A DNA stretch of 22,287 bases, from positions 21,135-43,421 of the forward strand of contig AQRW01000179.1 of the NCBI GenBank assembly GCA_000402295.1. The letters are read 5' to 3'. A program made the translations under genes and the position numbers. How positions within the stretch are numbered: the first letter of the stretch is position 1; each line of letters starts with the position of its first letter. Source of the DNA: Candidatus Aerophobus profundus SCGC AAA252-L23. Lineage in GTDB: Bacteria; Aerophobota; Aerophobia; Aerophobales; Aerophobaceae. Positions 15,067 through 21,955 of this stretch are shown here, one piece after another. The notes under the pieces were generated by a model that did no database searches, was not told the DNA's origin, and saw only the letters and a program-made list of their open reading frames with translations.

Positions 15067-18048
15067 TTAGATCACCTCCATCTTTTTTACGTCGCACAGA
15101 AAAGCCTTATACTCTGGAATCATTGTATTGGCGTCACCCACATGAGGGGTAAGACAATTAGCGCTGGCTCCAGTAGCTAATCCCATGAATCCAAAGTGCC
15201 AGGGCAGACCAACTTCCTCGTAGGACCGACCGTTGAGCTTGAAAGACTTGAACCTATCAGTTACAGCAGCGATAGCTTCAATCTCCCCCCGGGCAGAGAC
15301 GACCTTGACTCTTTCACCATTTCTGATGTTCTTGGCGGACGCCAGGCTCTTACTGATTTCCACAAACATGTTGGGCATCAATTCCACCAGCCAAGGAAGA
15401 TTCCGGGTCATGGCCCCCGACTGCCAGTGTTCGGTGAGTCGAAAAGTAGTGGCAATGATGGGAAACTGGTCGGCGGTTCCAATTTTGTCCATTTCTGATC
15501 CCCATATCTTGATCACTGGGTCATTTTGAACGCTGGAGAAAATGTTCTTTACCGGGCTTTCCAACGGTTCGTAATGTTCGGGGAAGGGACCATCGGCCAT
15601 CCCCATACCGAAAAGCCGAGCGTGACCTTCTGGTTTCATAATGAAGGCTCCCACATTTTTCTCCGGCGATACTGTTTTGCCATAATCAGGCACATCTCCC
15701 ACCCACTGTGAACCAGTCCATTTGATCACCGGATGTTCCGGGTCCCAGGGCTGTCCTTTGGTGTCGCACGAAGCCCGGTTGTAAATGATTCTTCGATTCA
15801 CCGGCCAGCACCAGCTCCACTCCGGATAAAGTCCTATCCCCGTTGGATCATGTAAACCACGGCGAGCCGCCATGTTCCCCTGCTCGGTATAGCTTCCACA
15901 GTAAAGCCAGTTACCGGAAGAAGTGGATCCATCGTCCTTCAAATTCCCAAAGCTGGGAAGTAGTCTACCGGTACCGAGATCGTATCCGTTTATTTCTCGG
16001 GCTACCTGGTGTACATTTGGCTCATCGCCGTAGTCCCAGGACATGTTCAGAATGGGATCAGGATAGGCTCCACCCTGGTAGGCATAGAGGCCCCGCACGG
16101 ACTTGAAGATTCGGTCCAAAATCCAGAGATCCGATCGGGCCTCACCAGGAGGAGAAACCGCCGCATAGCGCCATTGACTCCACCGTCCACTATTGGTAAT
16201 ACTCCCTTCTTTCTCTACCGAAGAGGCAGCCGGGAGCAAGAATACCTCGGTGGCTATTTGGGCCGGATCGGCCTCCGGTCCTTTCCAAAATGCCGCCGTC
16301 TCAGTTTCCCACAGATCAATGGTTACCAGCCAATCCAGTCTCTCTAAAGCTTTGCGCTCCATTCTCACATTGGGACCACAGACGGCTGGATTTTGGCCCA
16401 GACAGATCAAACCTTTTACCTCACCGGCGTACATTGCTTCAAACATGGAGATGTGCGAGTAGTCACCGCTCAGTTTGGGCAGATACCGGTAGCCGAAATC
16501 ATTTCCCTCGGTTGCGTTGTCTCCGTAGAAAGCTTTCAGCTGACTCACCATGAACCTGGGGGTATTTTTCCAATAGTTGACACTTTTGGGATCAGTGGAT
16601 GTGGGAGTCCAGTGTTTCAAATAGGCTGCCAAGTCCACGTCCACGTCCCGAGGGGCCTTGAGGTACCCGGGTAGAATGTGAAAGAGGATACAGTGATCGG
16701 TAGATCCCTGAACATTTGACTCACCCCGTAAGGCGTTTACTCCCCCACCGGCCACACCAATGTTCCCCAGGAGCAGTTGGAGCAGGGCATAGGAACGGAT
16801 CATCTGAGCGGCATTGGTATGTTGAGTGGTGCCCATGGCATACATTATGGTGGCTGCCTTGCCGGGCTCCCCGCTGGCACAGTAGGTCTTGGCTACCTCA
16901 AGATAGGTATCCTTGGGAGTTCCGGTCACGGCACAAACCGTATCCACATCGTAGCGAGAGAAATGCTTCTTGAGAAGTTGAAAAGCACACCGAGGGTCCT
17001 CAAGCGTTTTGTCTTCCTTGGGGATGCCGCGGCTATCTTTCTGATACTGCCAGGAGCTCTTGTCATATTTTCTATCGTCACTGTTATGGCCGGAAAAGAG
17101 ACCGTCGTCATAGCCGAAGCGGCGGTCTATCAGGAATGCGGCATTGGTGTACTCGGCAACGTATTCCCGGTTGTAGAGGTTGTTCTGGAGGCAGTAGTTG
17201 ATGAGGCCACCAATGAAGGCAATATCAGTACCGGATCTCATGGGGGCGTAGATATCGGCCCGAGAAGATGTCCGGGTAAACCTGGGATCGACACTGATGA
17301 GTTTGGCCCCCCTTTCCATGGCCTTGGTGACCCACTTGAAGGAGAGGGGATGATTCTCGGCAGCGTTGCTGCCGAGAATCATGATGCAGTCGCTGTTGCG
17401 AATATCGATCCAGTGATTAGTCATGGCCCCGCGGCCAAAAGACTCTGCTAATGCAGCCACGGTGGAAGAATGGCAGAGACGGGCCTGGTGTTCCAAATAA
17501 ACTATTCCCAGAGCCCGAGCCAATTTGACCACCAGGTAGCATTCCTCGTTGTCGATGGCGGCACTGCCCAGAAAACCAATTGCCTCGGTACGGTTTACTA
17601 CTCGTCCCTGGCTGTCTTTACCAATCCAGTTTTTGTCTCTGGTCTCCTTGATTTTCTCCGCGATTCGCTCCAGGGCCCAAGTCCAGGTTTTCTCCTGCCA
17701 AAAATCAGTTCCCGGAGCCCGGTACAAAACCTTGGTCAGTCGTCTCTCATTATTGGCCACTTGATACACAGCATTACCTTTGCTGCAGAGCGCTCCCTCA
17801 TTGATGGGGTGGTCCGAGTCCCCTTCTACGTTGATGATCTTTTCATTGGAAGTGGCCACAATCAAACCACATCCCACTCCGCAGTAAGGACATATGGTGG
17901 TGGTCTCCCGGGCGTATCGGATCCTTAGGGAGGGAAATTTAGATTTGGATAGCGTTGACCGTGCCAATCCCATATCGAGATTACTAAACGCTAAGGCAGC
18001 TCCCAAAGCCCCGCAGCTTTTCAGAAAACCTCTCCGACTTATTTCCAT
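15067..18048 (-). CDS. fdhA: Formate dehydrogenase catalytic (alpha) subunit, Tat-exported, cysteine form
   Basis: This 993-residue FdnG-type molybdopterin enzyme interconverts formate and CO2 on the outer face of the cytoplasmic membrane. The Tat signal SRRGFLK (4-10) is followed by a hydrophobic stretch. The [4Fe-4S] ligands are Cys53, Cys56, Cys60 and Cys88 (CPYCGVGCG...CSKG). The active-site residue that is selenocysteine in E. coli FdnG is Cys192 here (HQARLCHSSTVA), encoded by TGC, next to the conserved His193. AFGRGAMTNHW-like sequence (here SFGRGAMTNHW) and the C-terminal GLPWHFG cofactor-binding region are intact. A strong AAAGGAGGA precedes the ATG. The gene lies 27 bases after the receiver-domain gene in one operon with moco genes. 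A tungstate transporter next door favours tungsten in the active site, but this is inference. Confidence 0.95.
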   Translation of the reverse strand: MEISRRGFLKSCGALGAALAFSNLDMGLARSTLSKSKFPSLRIRYARETTTICPYCGVGCGLIVATSNEKIINVEGDSDHPINEGALCSKGNAVYQVANNERRLTKVLYRAPGTDFWQEKTWTWALERIAEKIKETRDKNWIGKDSQGRVVNRTEAIGFLGSAAIDNEECYLVVKLARALGIVYLEHQARLCHSSTVAALAESFGRGAMTNHWIDIRNSDCIMILGSNAAENHPLSFKWVTKAMERGAKLISVDPRFTRTSSRADIYAPMRSGTDIAFIGGLINYCLQNNLYNREYVAEYTNAAFLIDRRFGYDDGLFSGHNSDDRKYDKSSWQYQKDSRGIPKEDKTLEDPRCAFQLLKKHFSRYDVDTVCAVTGTPKDTYLEVAKTYCASGEPGKAATIMYAMGTTQHTNAAQMIRSYALLQLLLGNIGVAGGGVNALRGESNVQGSTDHCILFHILPGYLKAPRDVDVDLAAYLKHWTPTSTDPKSVNYWKNTPRFMVSQLKAFYGDNATEGNDFGYRYLPKLSGDYSHISMFEAMYAGEVKGLICLGQNPAVCGPNVRMERKALERLDWLVTIDLWETETAAFWKGPEADPAQIATEVFLLPAASSVEKEGSITNSGRWSQWRYAAVSPPGEARSDLWILDRIFKSVRGLYAYQGGAYPDPILNMSWDYGDEPNVHQVAREINGYDLGTGRLLPSFGNLKDDGSTSSGNWLYCGSYTEQGNMAARRGLHDPTGIGLYPEWSWCWPVNRRIIYNRASCDTKGQPWDPEHPVIKWTGSQWVGDVPDYGKTVSPEKNVGAFIMKPEGHARLFGMGMADGPFPEHYEPLESPVKNIFSSVQNDPVIKIWGSEMDKIGTADQFPIIATTFRLTEHWQSGAMTRNLPWLVELMPNMFVEISKSLASAKNIRNGERVKVVSARGEIEAIAAVTDRFKSFKLNGRSYEEVGLPWHFGFMGLATGASANCLTPHVGDANTMIPEYKAFLCDVKKMEVI

Positions 18049-18075
18049 TTGTTTCTTCCTCCTTTCGCTTCTCCC

Positions 18076-18507
18076 CTATTGTTGCGAGATAATTCTTGTA
18101 CCACAGAGATTGGATACTTTACCTATTTTCTTGGACGCATCTCTCAGGGCTAATTCCATTTCATCCAGATCCAGTGGCTTGATGGCATAGAAAAAAATGT
18201 CATTTTCTCTTATCTTCCTGGCCAACTCAAGGGAGGAGTCGTCAGAGGTCACAATTACTATCACGGCAGGGTTTATCCGCTTGACGATTGGAATTACTTC
18301 ATATCCTTTCATCCCCGATAGCTCTACGTCTATGATCATAATATCTATGCTTGTATCCTGGACTGTTCGAATTACCTCACCTGCCAAACTCGCCAATGTC
18401 ACCCAGTATCCCTCTTTGATGCATAAGGTGGACAAAAGAAGTTTCAGCTTTTCATTGATACCAGCAATCAGTACCGTCCCTTTGCTATTTCCCATCGCTC
18501 CTATCAT
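18076..18507 (-). CDS. Single-domain response regulator (atypical receiver)
   Basis: This 143-residue CheY-like receiver domain has no output domain. The phospho-acceptor Asp60 (IIDVELSGMKGYE), Thr87 (VTSDDSS) and Lys110 (IKPLD) are in place. However, the acidic pair that binds Mg2+ after the first strand is missing: the sequence reads VLIAGINEK where VDDE is expected. Phosphorylation may therefore be weak or absent, and the domain may act as a stand-in binding partner. It is the first gene after the sigma-54 promoter and leads the formate dehydrogenase operon, so it may provide feedback on the kinase or act as a phosphate sink; this is inference. The start is uncertain. The ATG at 18507 lacks a clear ribosome site, and the ATG four codons later has AGGAG too close. 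Confidence 0.8.
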   Translation of the reverse strand: MIGAMGNSKGTVLIAGINEKLKLLLSTLCIKEGYWVTLASLAGEVIRTVQDTSIDIMIIDVELSGMKGYEVIPIVKRINPAVIVIVTSDDSSLELARKIRENDIFFYAIKPLDLDEMELALRDASKKIGKVSNLCGTRIISQQ

Positions 18508-18573
18508 CTAGTATCGTTCTTATAAGCCTTGCTTTCAGAGAAACCTACCTGTTCCTGACCTTCTCATAAGTGG

Positions 18574-18590
18574 AGCAATTTGTGTGCCAA
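18574..18590 (-). promoter_or_regulatory. Sigma-54 (-24/-12) promoter for the receiver/formate dehydrogenase/moco operon
   Basis: The minus strand reads TTGGCAC-ACAAA-TTGCT, a full match to the sigma-54 consensus TGGCAC-N5-TTGCW with the invariant GG and GC ten bases apart. The predicted transcription start is near 18563, about 56 bases before the receiver-domain ATG. The element and its flanks (GGT before, CCA after) are the same as the plus-strand promoter at 19005 except for one spacer base. Confidence 0.9.
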
Positions 18591-19004
18591 CCTTAGTCTG
18601 GGTCAGATTCAGGGAAGCCTTGGTGGACAACTTGTACATTATAGCCGGTAATTGATGACCATATCCGCGGGCGGTAATCATCTGGGGGCATAATGTTTGC
18701 ACGCACCACCGAGCAGCAAAGGAAATGTGGTAAGGGGCATCGATGGGGTGTTAGCTCGGACAGGCTTGGTGTATGAAATCTATATGCATTGGCGGTGTCT
18801 GTTTTATGGGGCCTTCTTAGGCCCAAAAGTTGGCGCCTGGCCCTTCTACCTCTTGAGCCACTCTAGCTGTAGCCCAATTGTTTCTCAAGAATCTTCCTGG
18901 CCCAGCATTGTTTGCGGTACTCTTGTTGCTCTGGCGAGCCCATTCGTGTTCTTCTGAGAGATGGGAGTTTCAGCTGGAAGGACATTATGGTGCTCATGCT
19001 TGGG
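18591..19004. promoter_or_regulatory. Divergent control region between two sigma-54 promoters (likely enhancer DNA)
   Basis: This 414-base stretch contains no convincing gene; a short open frame at 18697-18957 has no recognisable family. It lies upstream of both sigma-54 promoters, where NtrC-type activators bind. Candidate features are a hairpin-forming inverted repeat GGGCCT-TCTT-AGGCCC near 18809-18824, an interrupted palindrome TTTGC...GCAAA near 18696-18720, and two TGTTTGC words (near 18693 and 18909). None of them can be assigned to the activator by eye. Confidence 0.5.
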
Positions 19005-19021
19005 TTGGCACATAAATTGCT
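19005..19021 (+). promoter_or_regulatory. Sigma-54 (-24/-12) promoter for tupABC-moeA
   Basis: The plus strand reads TTGGCAC-ATAAA-TTGCT, a perfect -24/-12 element with ten bases between GG and GC. The predicted start near 19032 gives a leader of about 230 bases before tupA. That leader contains the riboswitch and terminator described next. With the mirror promoter at 18574 it indicates coordinated expression of tungstate uptake and the formate dehydrogenase/cofactor operon. Confidence 0.9.
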
Positions 19022-19055
19022 CCAACATCTTAAAGAAGATAACTTTGTTTACCAG

Positions 19056-19193
19056 TTCTTTTACAGATTTGGTCAGTACTCATGGAGATGGATCTCCGAG
19101 TCAGAATCCCTAAAGGCATTCCCAGGGGATCTTGACCGATAGGGTATGGCGGAAAACTGCTGTGCCTCCCGTGTTTGGAAAGGAGAAGAGTCT
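19056..19193 (+). promoter_or_regulatory. Moco/Tuco riboswitch (MOCO RNA motif) in the tup leader
   Basis: The leader matches the molybdenum-cofactor riboswitch known from the E. coli moaA leader, as I remember that sequence. In order it has GGTCA (19071), a hairpin GGAGA-TGGA-TCTCC (19084-19097), GTCAGAAT, then CCTAAAGGCATTCCCAGGGG (19109-19128), a variable stem, and the 3' signature GCCTCCCGTGTTTGGAAAGG (19164-19183). E. coli reads GCCTCCCGTATCTGGAAAGG at the last position. The closing stem may pair TTCTTTT (19056-19062) with AGGAGAA (19181-19187). An alternative uses AGATTT (19065-19070) with GAGTCT (19188-19193). Known members sense Moco; variants near tungsten genes are proposed to sense the tungsten cofactor. 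Position before a tungstate transporter and a terminator suggests repression of uptake when cofactor is plentiful. Confidence 0.8.
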
Positions 19194-19235
19194 AAGAACC
19201 GATCTTTTGCCGACACGGGAGATCGGTTCTTTTTG
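19194..19235 (+). terminator. Intrinsic terminator of the tup leader (riboswitch expression platform)
   Basis: AAGAACCGATCT (19194-19205) pairs perfectly over 12 bases with AGATCGGTTCTT (19220-19231), around a 14-base loop, and runs into TTTTTG. It lies immediately after the riboswitch aptamer and before tupA. The loop-side sequence ACACGGGAG (19213-19221) is exactly complementary to CTCCCGTGT (19166-19174) in the aptamer's conserved 3' strand. This offers a competing helix that would act as antiterminator when the aptamer is empty. Confidence 0.85.
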
Positions 19236-19261
19236 TTAAATTGACTGGGGGAGAAGTGCAG

Positions 19262-20110
19262 ATGATAAAATCTCAAAGCAAGGTGTGGATTGCATGGTTG
19301 GTGAGTAGCCTTGTTATCCTGGCTGTTGGTGCCTCGCCATTGCCGGGAGAAGCCGCTCAGCAAGAGCTCAAGTTGGCTACCACTACCAGCACGGAAAACT
19401 CGGGTCTATTGGATGTCCTCCTGGCCCCTTTTGAAGAAAGGTCCGGAGTGAGAGTGAAGGTGATTGCCGTGGGCACCGGGGCAGCCATTAGAATAGCCAA
19501 AGACGGTAATGCCGATGTAGTTTTGGTGCATGCCCGGAATCTAGAAGACGAGTTTGTAGCCCAGGGCCAGGGGACGAAAAGATATCAGGTAATGCACAAC
19601 GATTTTATCATCGTTGGGCCAGCTGAGGATGGAGCTGGAATTCGGGGTGAAAAGAATGTCCTGGTTGCCTTAGAGAGAATTGCTTTGAGCAGGGCTGGTT
19701 TTGTTTCTCGGGGGGATGATTCCGGGACTCATATCAAGGAGATGAGTCTGTGGAAGATGGCGGGGATCAGTCCAGAAGGAGGCTGGTATGTTCAATCTGG
19801 CGGTGGGATGGCCACCACCTTGCGCATTGCCAATGAAAAGAGGGCCTACACTTTGAGTGATCGGGCAACCTACCTTCATCTACAGAAAGAGCTTGATTTG
19901 ACTGTCCTCTGTGAGGGAGATACGTGTCTCTTCAACTCCTATGGTATTATCCCGGTTTCTCCCCAGAAGTATTCCTGGGTAAGATATGATTTGGCAATGC
20001 AGTTGGTAGACTACATAACCGGGAAAGAAGGGCAGGAAATCATCAATCAATACGGGTTGGCGGAGTTCGGAGAACCCCTGTTCTTCGCTGATGCCAAAGA
20101 AGAGCAATAA
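19262..20110 (+). CDS. tupA: Tungstate ABC transporter, periplasmic binding protein TupA
   Basis: TupA captures tungstate with high affinity for import. After a Sec signal peptide (hydrophobic core about 9-25, probable cleavage near PGEAAQQ) the mature protein begins with the oxyanion-binding motif ATTTSTENSGLL. AVGTGAAIRIAKDGNADVVLVHA follows, the signature that separates TupA from ModA. VMHNDFIIVGP and RGDDSGTH further support the call. The signal has no lipobox cysteine, suggesting a free periplasmic protein and hence an outer membrane. The ATG at 19262 has GGGGGAG eight bases upstream; the open frame begins at a TTG at 19241 but that start would bury the ribosome site. The protein has 282 residues, a normal length. 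It is controlled by the sigma-54 promoter and riboswitch upstream. Confidence 0.93.
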   Translation: MIKSQSKVWIAWLVSSLVILAVGASPLPGEAAQQELKLATTTSTENSGLLDVLLAPFEERSGVRVKVIAVGTGAAIRIAKDGNADVVLVHARNLEDEFVAQGQGTKRYQVMHNDFIIVGPAEDGAGIRGEKNVLVALERIALSRAGFVSRGDDSGTHIKEMSLWKMAGISPEGGWYVQSGGGMATTLRIANEKRAYTLSDRATYLHLQKELDLTVLCEGDTCLFNSYGIIPVSPQKYSWVRYDLAMQLVDYITGKEGQEIINQYGLAEFGEPLFFADAKEEQ

Positions 20111-20806
20111 GTGGCCTATCTGACAGAAAGCTGGCGTCAATTAGCCCAACTTGCCTCTGCTTTTGACAGGGAGGTCCTGGACATTGTCCTTCTGTCCTTT
20201 CGGATCTCGTCAACCGCCGTCTTTCTTTCGTCTTTGATCAGTCTTCCCCTGAGTCTTGTCCTTGCTTTGAAGGATTTTCCCGGCCGAAGAGTTTTGGTCA
20301 GTATCTTCAACAGTCTGCTTGCAGTTCCAGCAGTAGCTATTGGATTGATTGTCTATCTGCTCCTCAGCAGACAGGGTCCCCTGGGGGCGGTTGGTTTGCT
20401 TTATACTCCTTGGGCTATGGTTGCGGCTCAGACCCTCTTGGCAATTCCTATCCTGACTTCCTTGAGCTTGGTAGCCTTTCAAAGTGTGTCTAAGAAAGTC
20501 AGAGAAACAGCTCTCACTCTGGGTGCTAATGTATCTCAGCTCATTGCCACCATGTTCAAAGAATCACGATATGGCTTGATGGCAGCCCTCATTATGGCTT
20601 TTGCTCGTCTGGTGGGGGAGACGGGAATGACCATGATGGTAGGGGGAAACATTGCAGGGAGTACCCGCGTTATGACCACGGCCATAGCTCTGGAGACGAT
20701 GAAAGGAAGATTTGAACTGGCTATAATCTTAGGCATAATCCTCTTAATTACCTGTGGTGTCATTAGTGTCCCCCTTCAATTGTTACAGGGAACAGGAAGA
20801 CGATGA
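20111..20806 (+). CDS. tupB: Tungstate ABC transporter permease TupB
   Basis: This is the membrane channel subunit of the tungstate importer. The 231-residue protein has about five hydrophobic helices and the cytoplasmic EAA-type coupling loop ETALTLGANVSQLIATMFKE, starting near residue 132, which contacts the ATPase. GARLVGETG-type sequence (here FARLVGETGMTMMVGGN) is typical of TupB. Translation starts at GTG directly after the tupA stop, with AAGAAGAG upstream. It overlaps tupC by 4 bases. Length is normal for the family. Confidence 0.93.
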   Translation: MAYLTESWRQLAQLASAFDREVLDIVLLSFRISSTAVFLSSLISLPLSLVLALKDFPGRRVLVSIFNSLLAVPAVAIGLIVYLLLSRQGPLGAVGLLYTPWAMVAAQTLLAIPILTSLSLVAFQSVSKKVRETALTLGANVSQLIATMFKESRYGLMAALIMAFARLVGETGMTMMVGGNIAGSTRVMTTAIALETMKGRFELAIILGIILLITCGVISVPLQLLQGTGRR

Positions 20807-21891
20807 GAATTAAGATAGAAAAGCTGAGTAAGAGCTTCGACCACAAAGTCGCTCTCCACAACGTGGACCTAGAAATTCGAGAGAATAAAGTGAGTTGCCT
20901 AATTGGGCCCAATGGTGCGGGAAAGACTACCCTGCTGAAAATACTGAACCTCTTGGAGAAACCCACGAGAGGAAAGATCTACTACGACGGTAAGAATAGC
21001 GATGAATTAGACAGAATCTCCTTGCAGCGGAGAATGGTTCTGGTGGCTCAAGAATCAGCCATGTTTCACACTACTGTGTTCAACAATGTTGCCTATGGGT
21101 TAAAAGTCAGAAAGGAGAGGAACATCAGGCAGAAGGTACTAAAGTTCTTGGAGATAGTAGGTCTTTCCCGAATGGAAAACAGGTTGGCCCTGACCTTGTC
21201 GGGAGGAGAGGTTCAAAGGGTAGCTCTAGCCAGAGCTTTGGTTTTCGATCCCAAGGTAATGTTTTTGGATGAGCCAACCAACGGTTTGGACCCCGTCAGC
21301 AAGAAAATCGTGGAAGATCTCATCTTTCACCTGAAGAGTGAATCTAATAAGACAGTGGTTTTATCAACCCACGATCTCCGGCTGGCGGAAAGATTTGGTC
21401 ATCAGGTGTATTTCTTGAAGGGAGGGAAGGTAGTCGAAGAAGGTAATGTGGGGAAGGTTTTTTCCTCCCCTTCTTCTTTCTTTTCGGCAAGGTTTATGGG
21501 AATAGCCAACCTATTCCGGGGAAAACTGGTACGAGAGAACGGAGCTACCGTGTTGGATCTGAATCGGCTCAAGATAGAGATTGTTCCTGCTGATGCGGAT
21601 TTAGGGGCGAAGAGCGAGCAGGTATGTGCTTTCCTCAGGCCAGAGGAGATTTTGGTCTCAGTTAGTCCTCTGGTCTCGAGTGCCCGCAACTGTTTTCCAG
21701 GAAAAATCATCAAAATGGTGGAAAGGGGAGGACTGGTTGAATCAACGGTTGACTGCGGAATCCATTTGGTAGTGGTGCTAACCAAAAGATCGAAGGACGA
21801 CCTGCATCTTGCTCCAGGAAAGGAAGTATATCTTACCTTCAAAGCTTCGGCGGTGCATTTGGTACCAGAAGATGCAGATAGCGAAGGGTAA
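20803..21891 (+). CDS. tupC: Tungstate ABC transporter ATP-binding protein TupC with C-terminal oxyanion-binding domain
   Basis: This is the ATPase subunit of the importer. Walker A GPNGAGKTT (35-43), the signature LSGGEVQRVALARAL (starting near 131), Walker B VMFLDEPTNGLDP and the switch STHDLRLAERFG are all intact. Beyond about residue 230 there is an extra regulatory domain of about 130 residues ending TFKASAVHLVPE, the TOBE/MOP-type fold seen in ModC. It can bind oxyanion or provide trans-inhibition; many TupC proteins are shorter and lack it. So uptake may be limited at the protein level as well as by the riboswitch. The ATG overlaps the tupB stop. Confidence 0.93.
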   Translation: MRIKIEKLSKSFDHKVALHNVDLEIRENKVSCLIGPNGAGKTTLLKILNLLEKPTRGKIYYDGKNSDELDRISLQRRMVLVAQESAMFHTTVFNNVAYGLKVRKERNIRQKVLKFLEIVGLSRMENRLALTLSGGEVQRVALARALVFDPKVMFLDEPTNGLDPVSKKIVEDLIFHLKSESNKTVVLSTHDLRLAERFGHQVYFLKGGKVVEEGNVGKVFSSPSSFFSARFMGIANLFRGKLVRENGATVLDLNRLKIEIVPADADLGAKSEQVCAFLRPEEILVSVSPLVSSARNCFPGKIIKMVERGGLVESTVDCGIHLVVVLTKRSKDDLHLAPGKEVYLTFKASAVHLVPEDADSEG

Positions 21892-21955
21892 GAAAGTAAA
21901 TAGAACGGGAGATCTTGCAGGCGAGAAGACAATTTCGACCTTAGGAGGTTCTTAG

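Noticed and set aside
16777..17451. Long plus-strand open frame (224 codons) opposite fdhA
   Set aside because: It lies antisense to a strongly conserved gene, and its composition reflects complementary codons of fdhA.
17470..17480. Selenocysteine codon at the formate dehydrogenase active site
   Set aside because: The codon read on the minus strand is TGC (Cys192), not TGA; no recoding is needed.
18697..18957. Plus-strand open frame of 86 codons between the two sigma-54 promoters
   Set aside because: It has no family resemblance and odd composition, and lies in DNA better explained as enhancer region.
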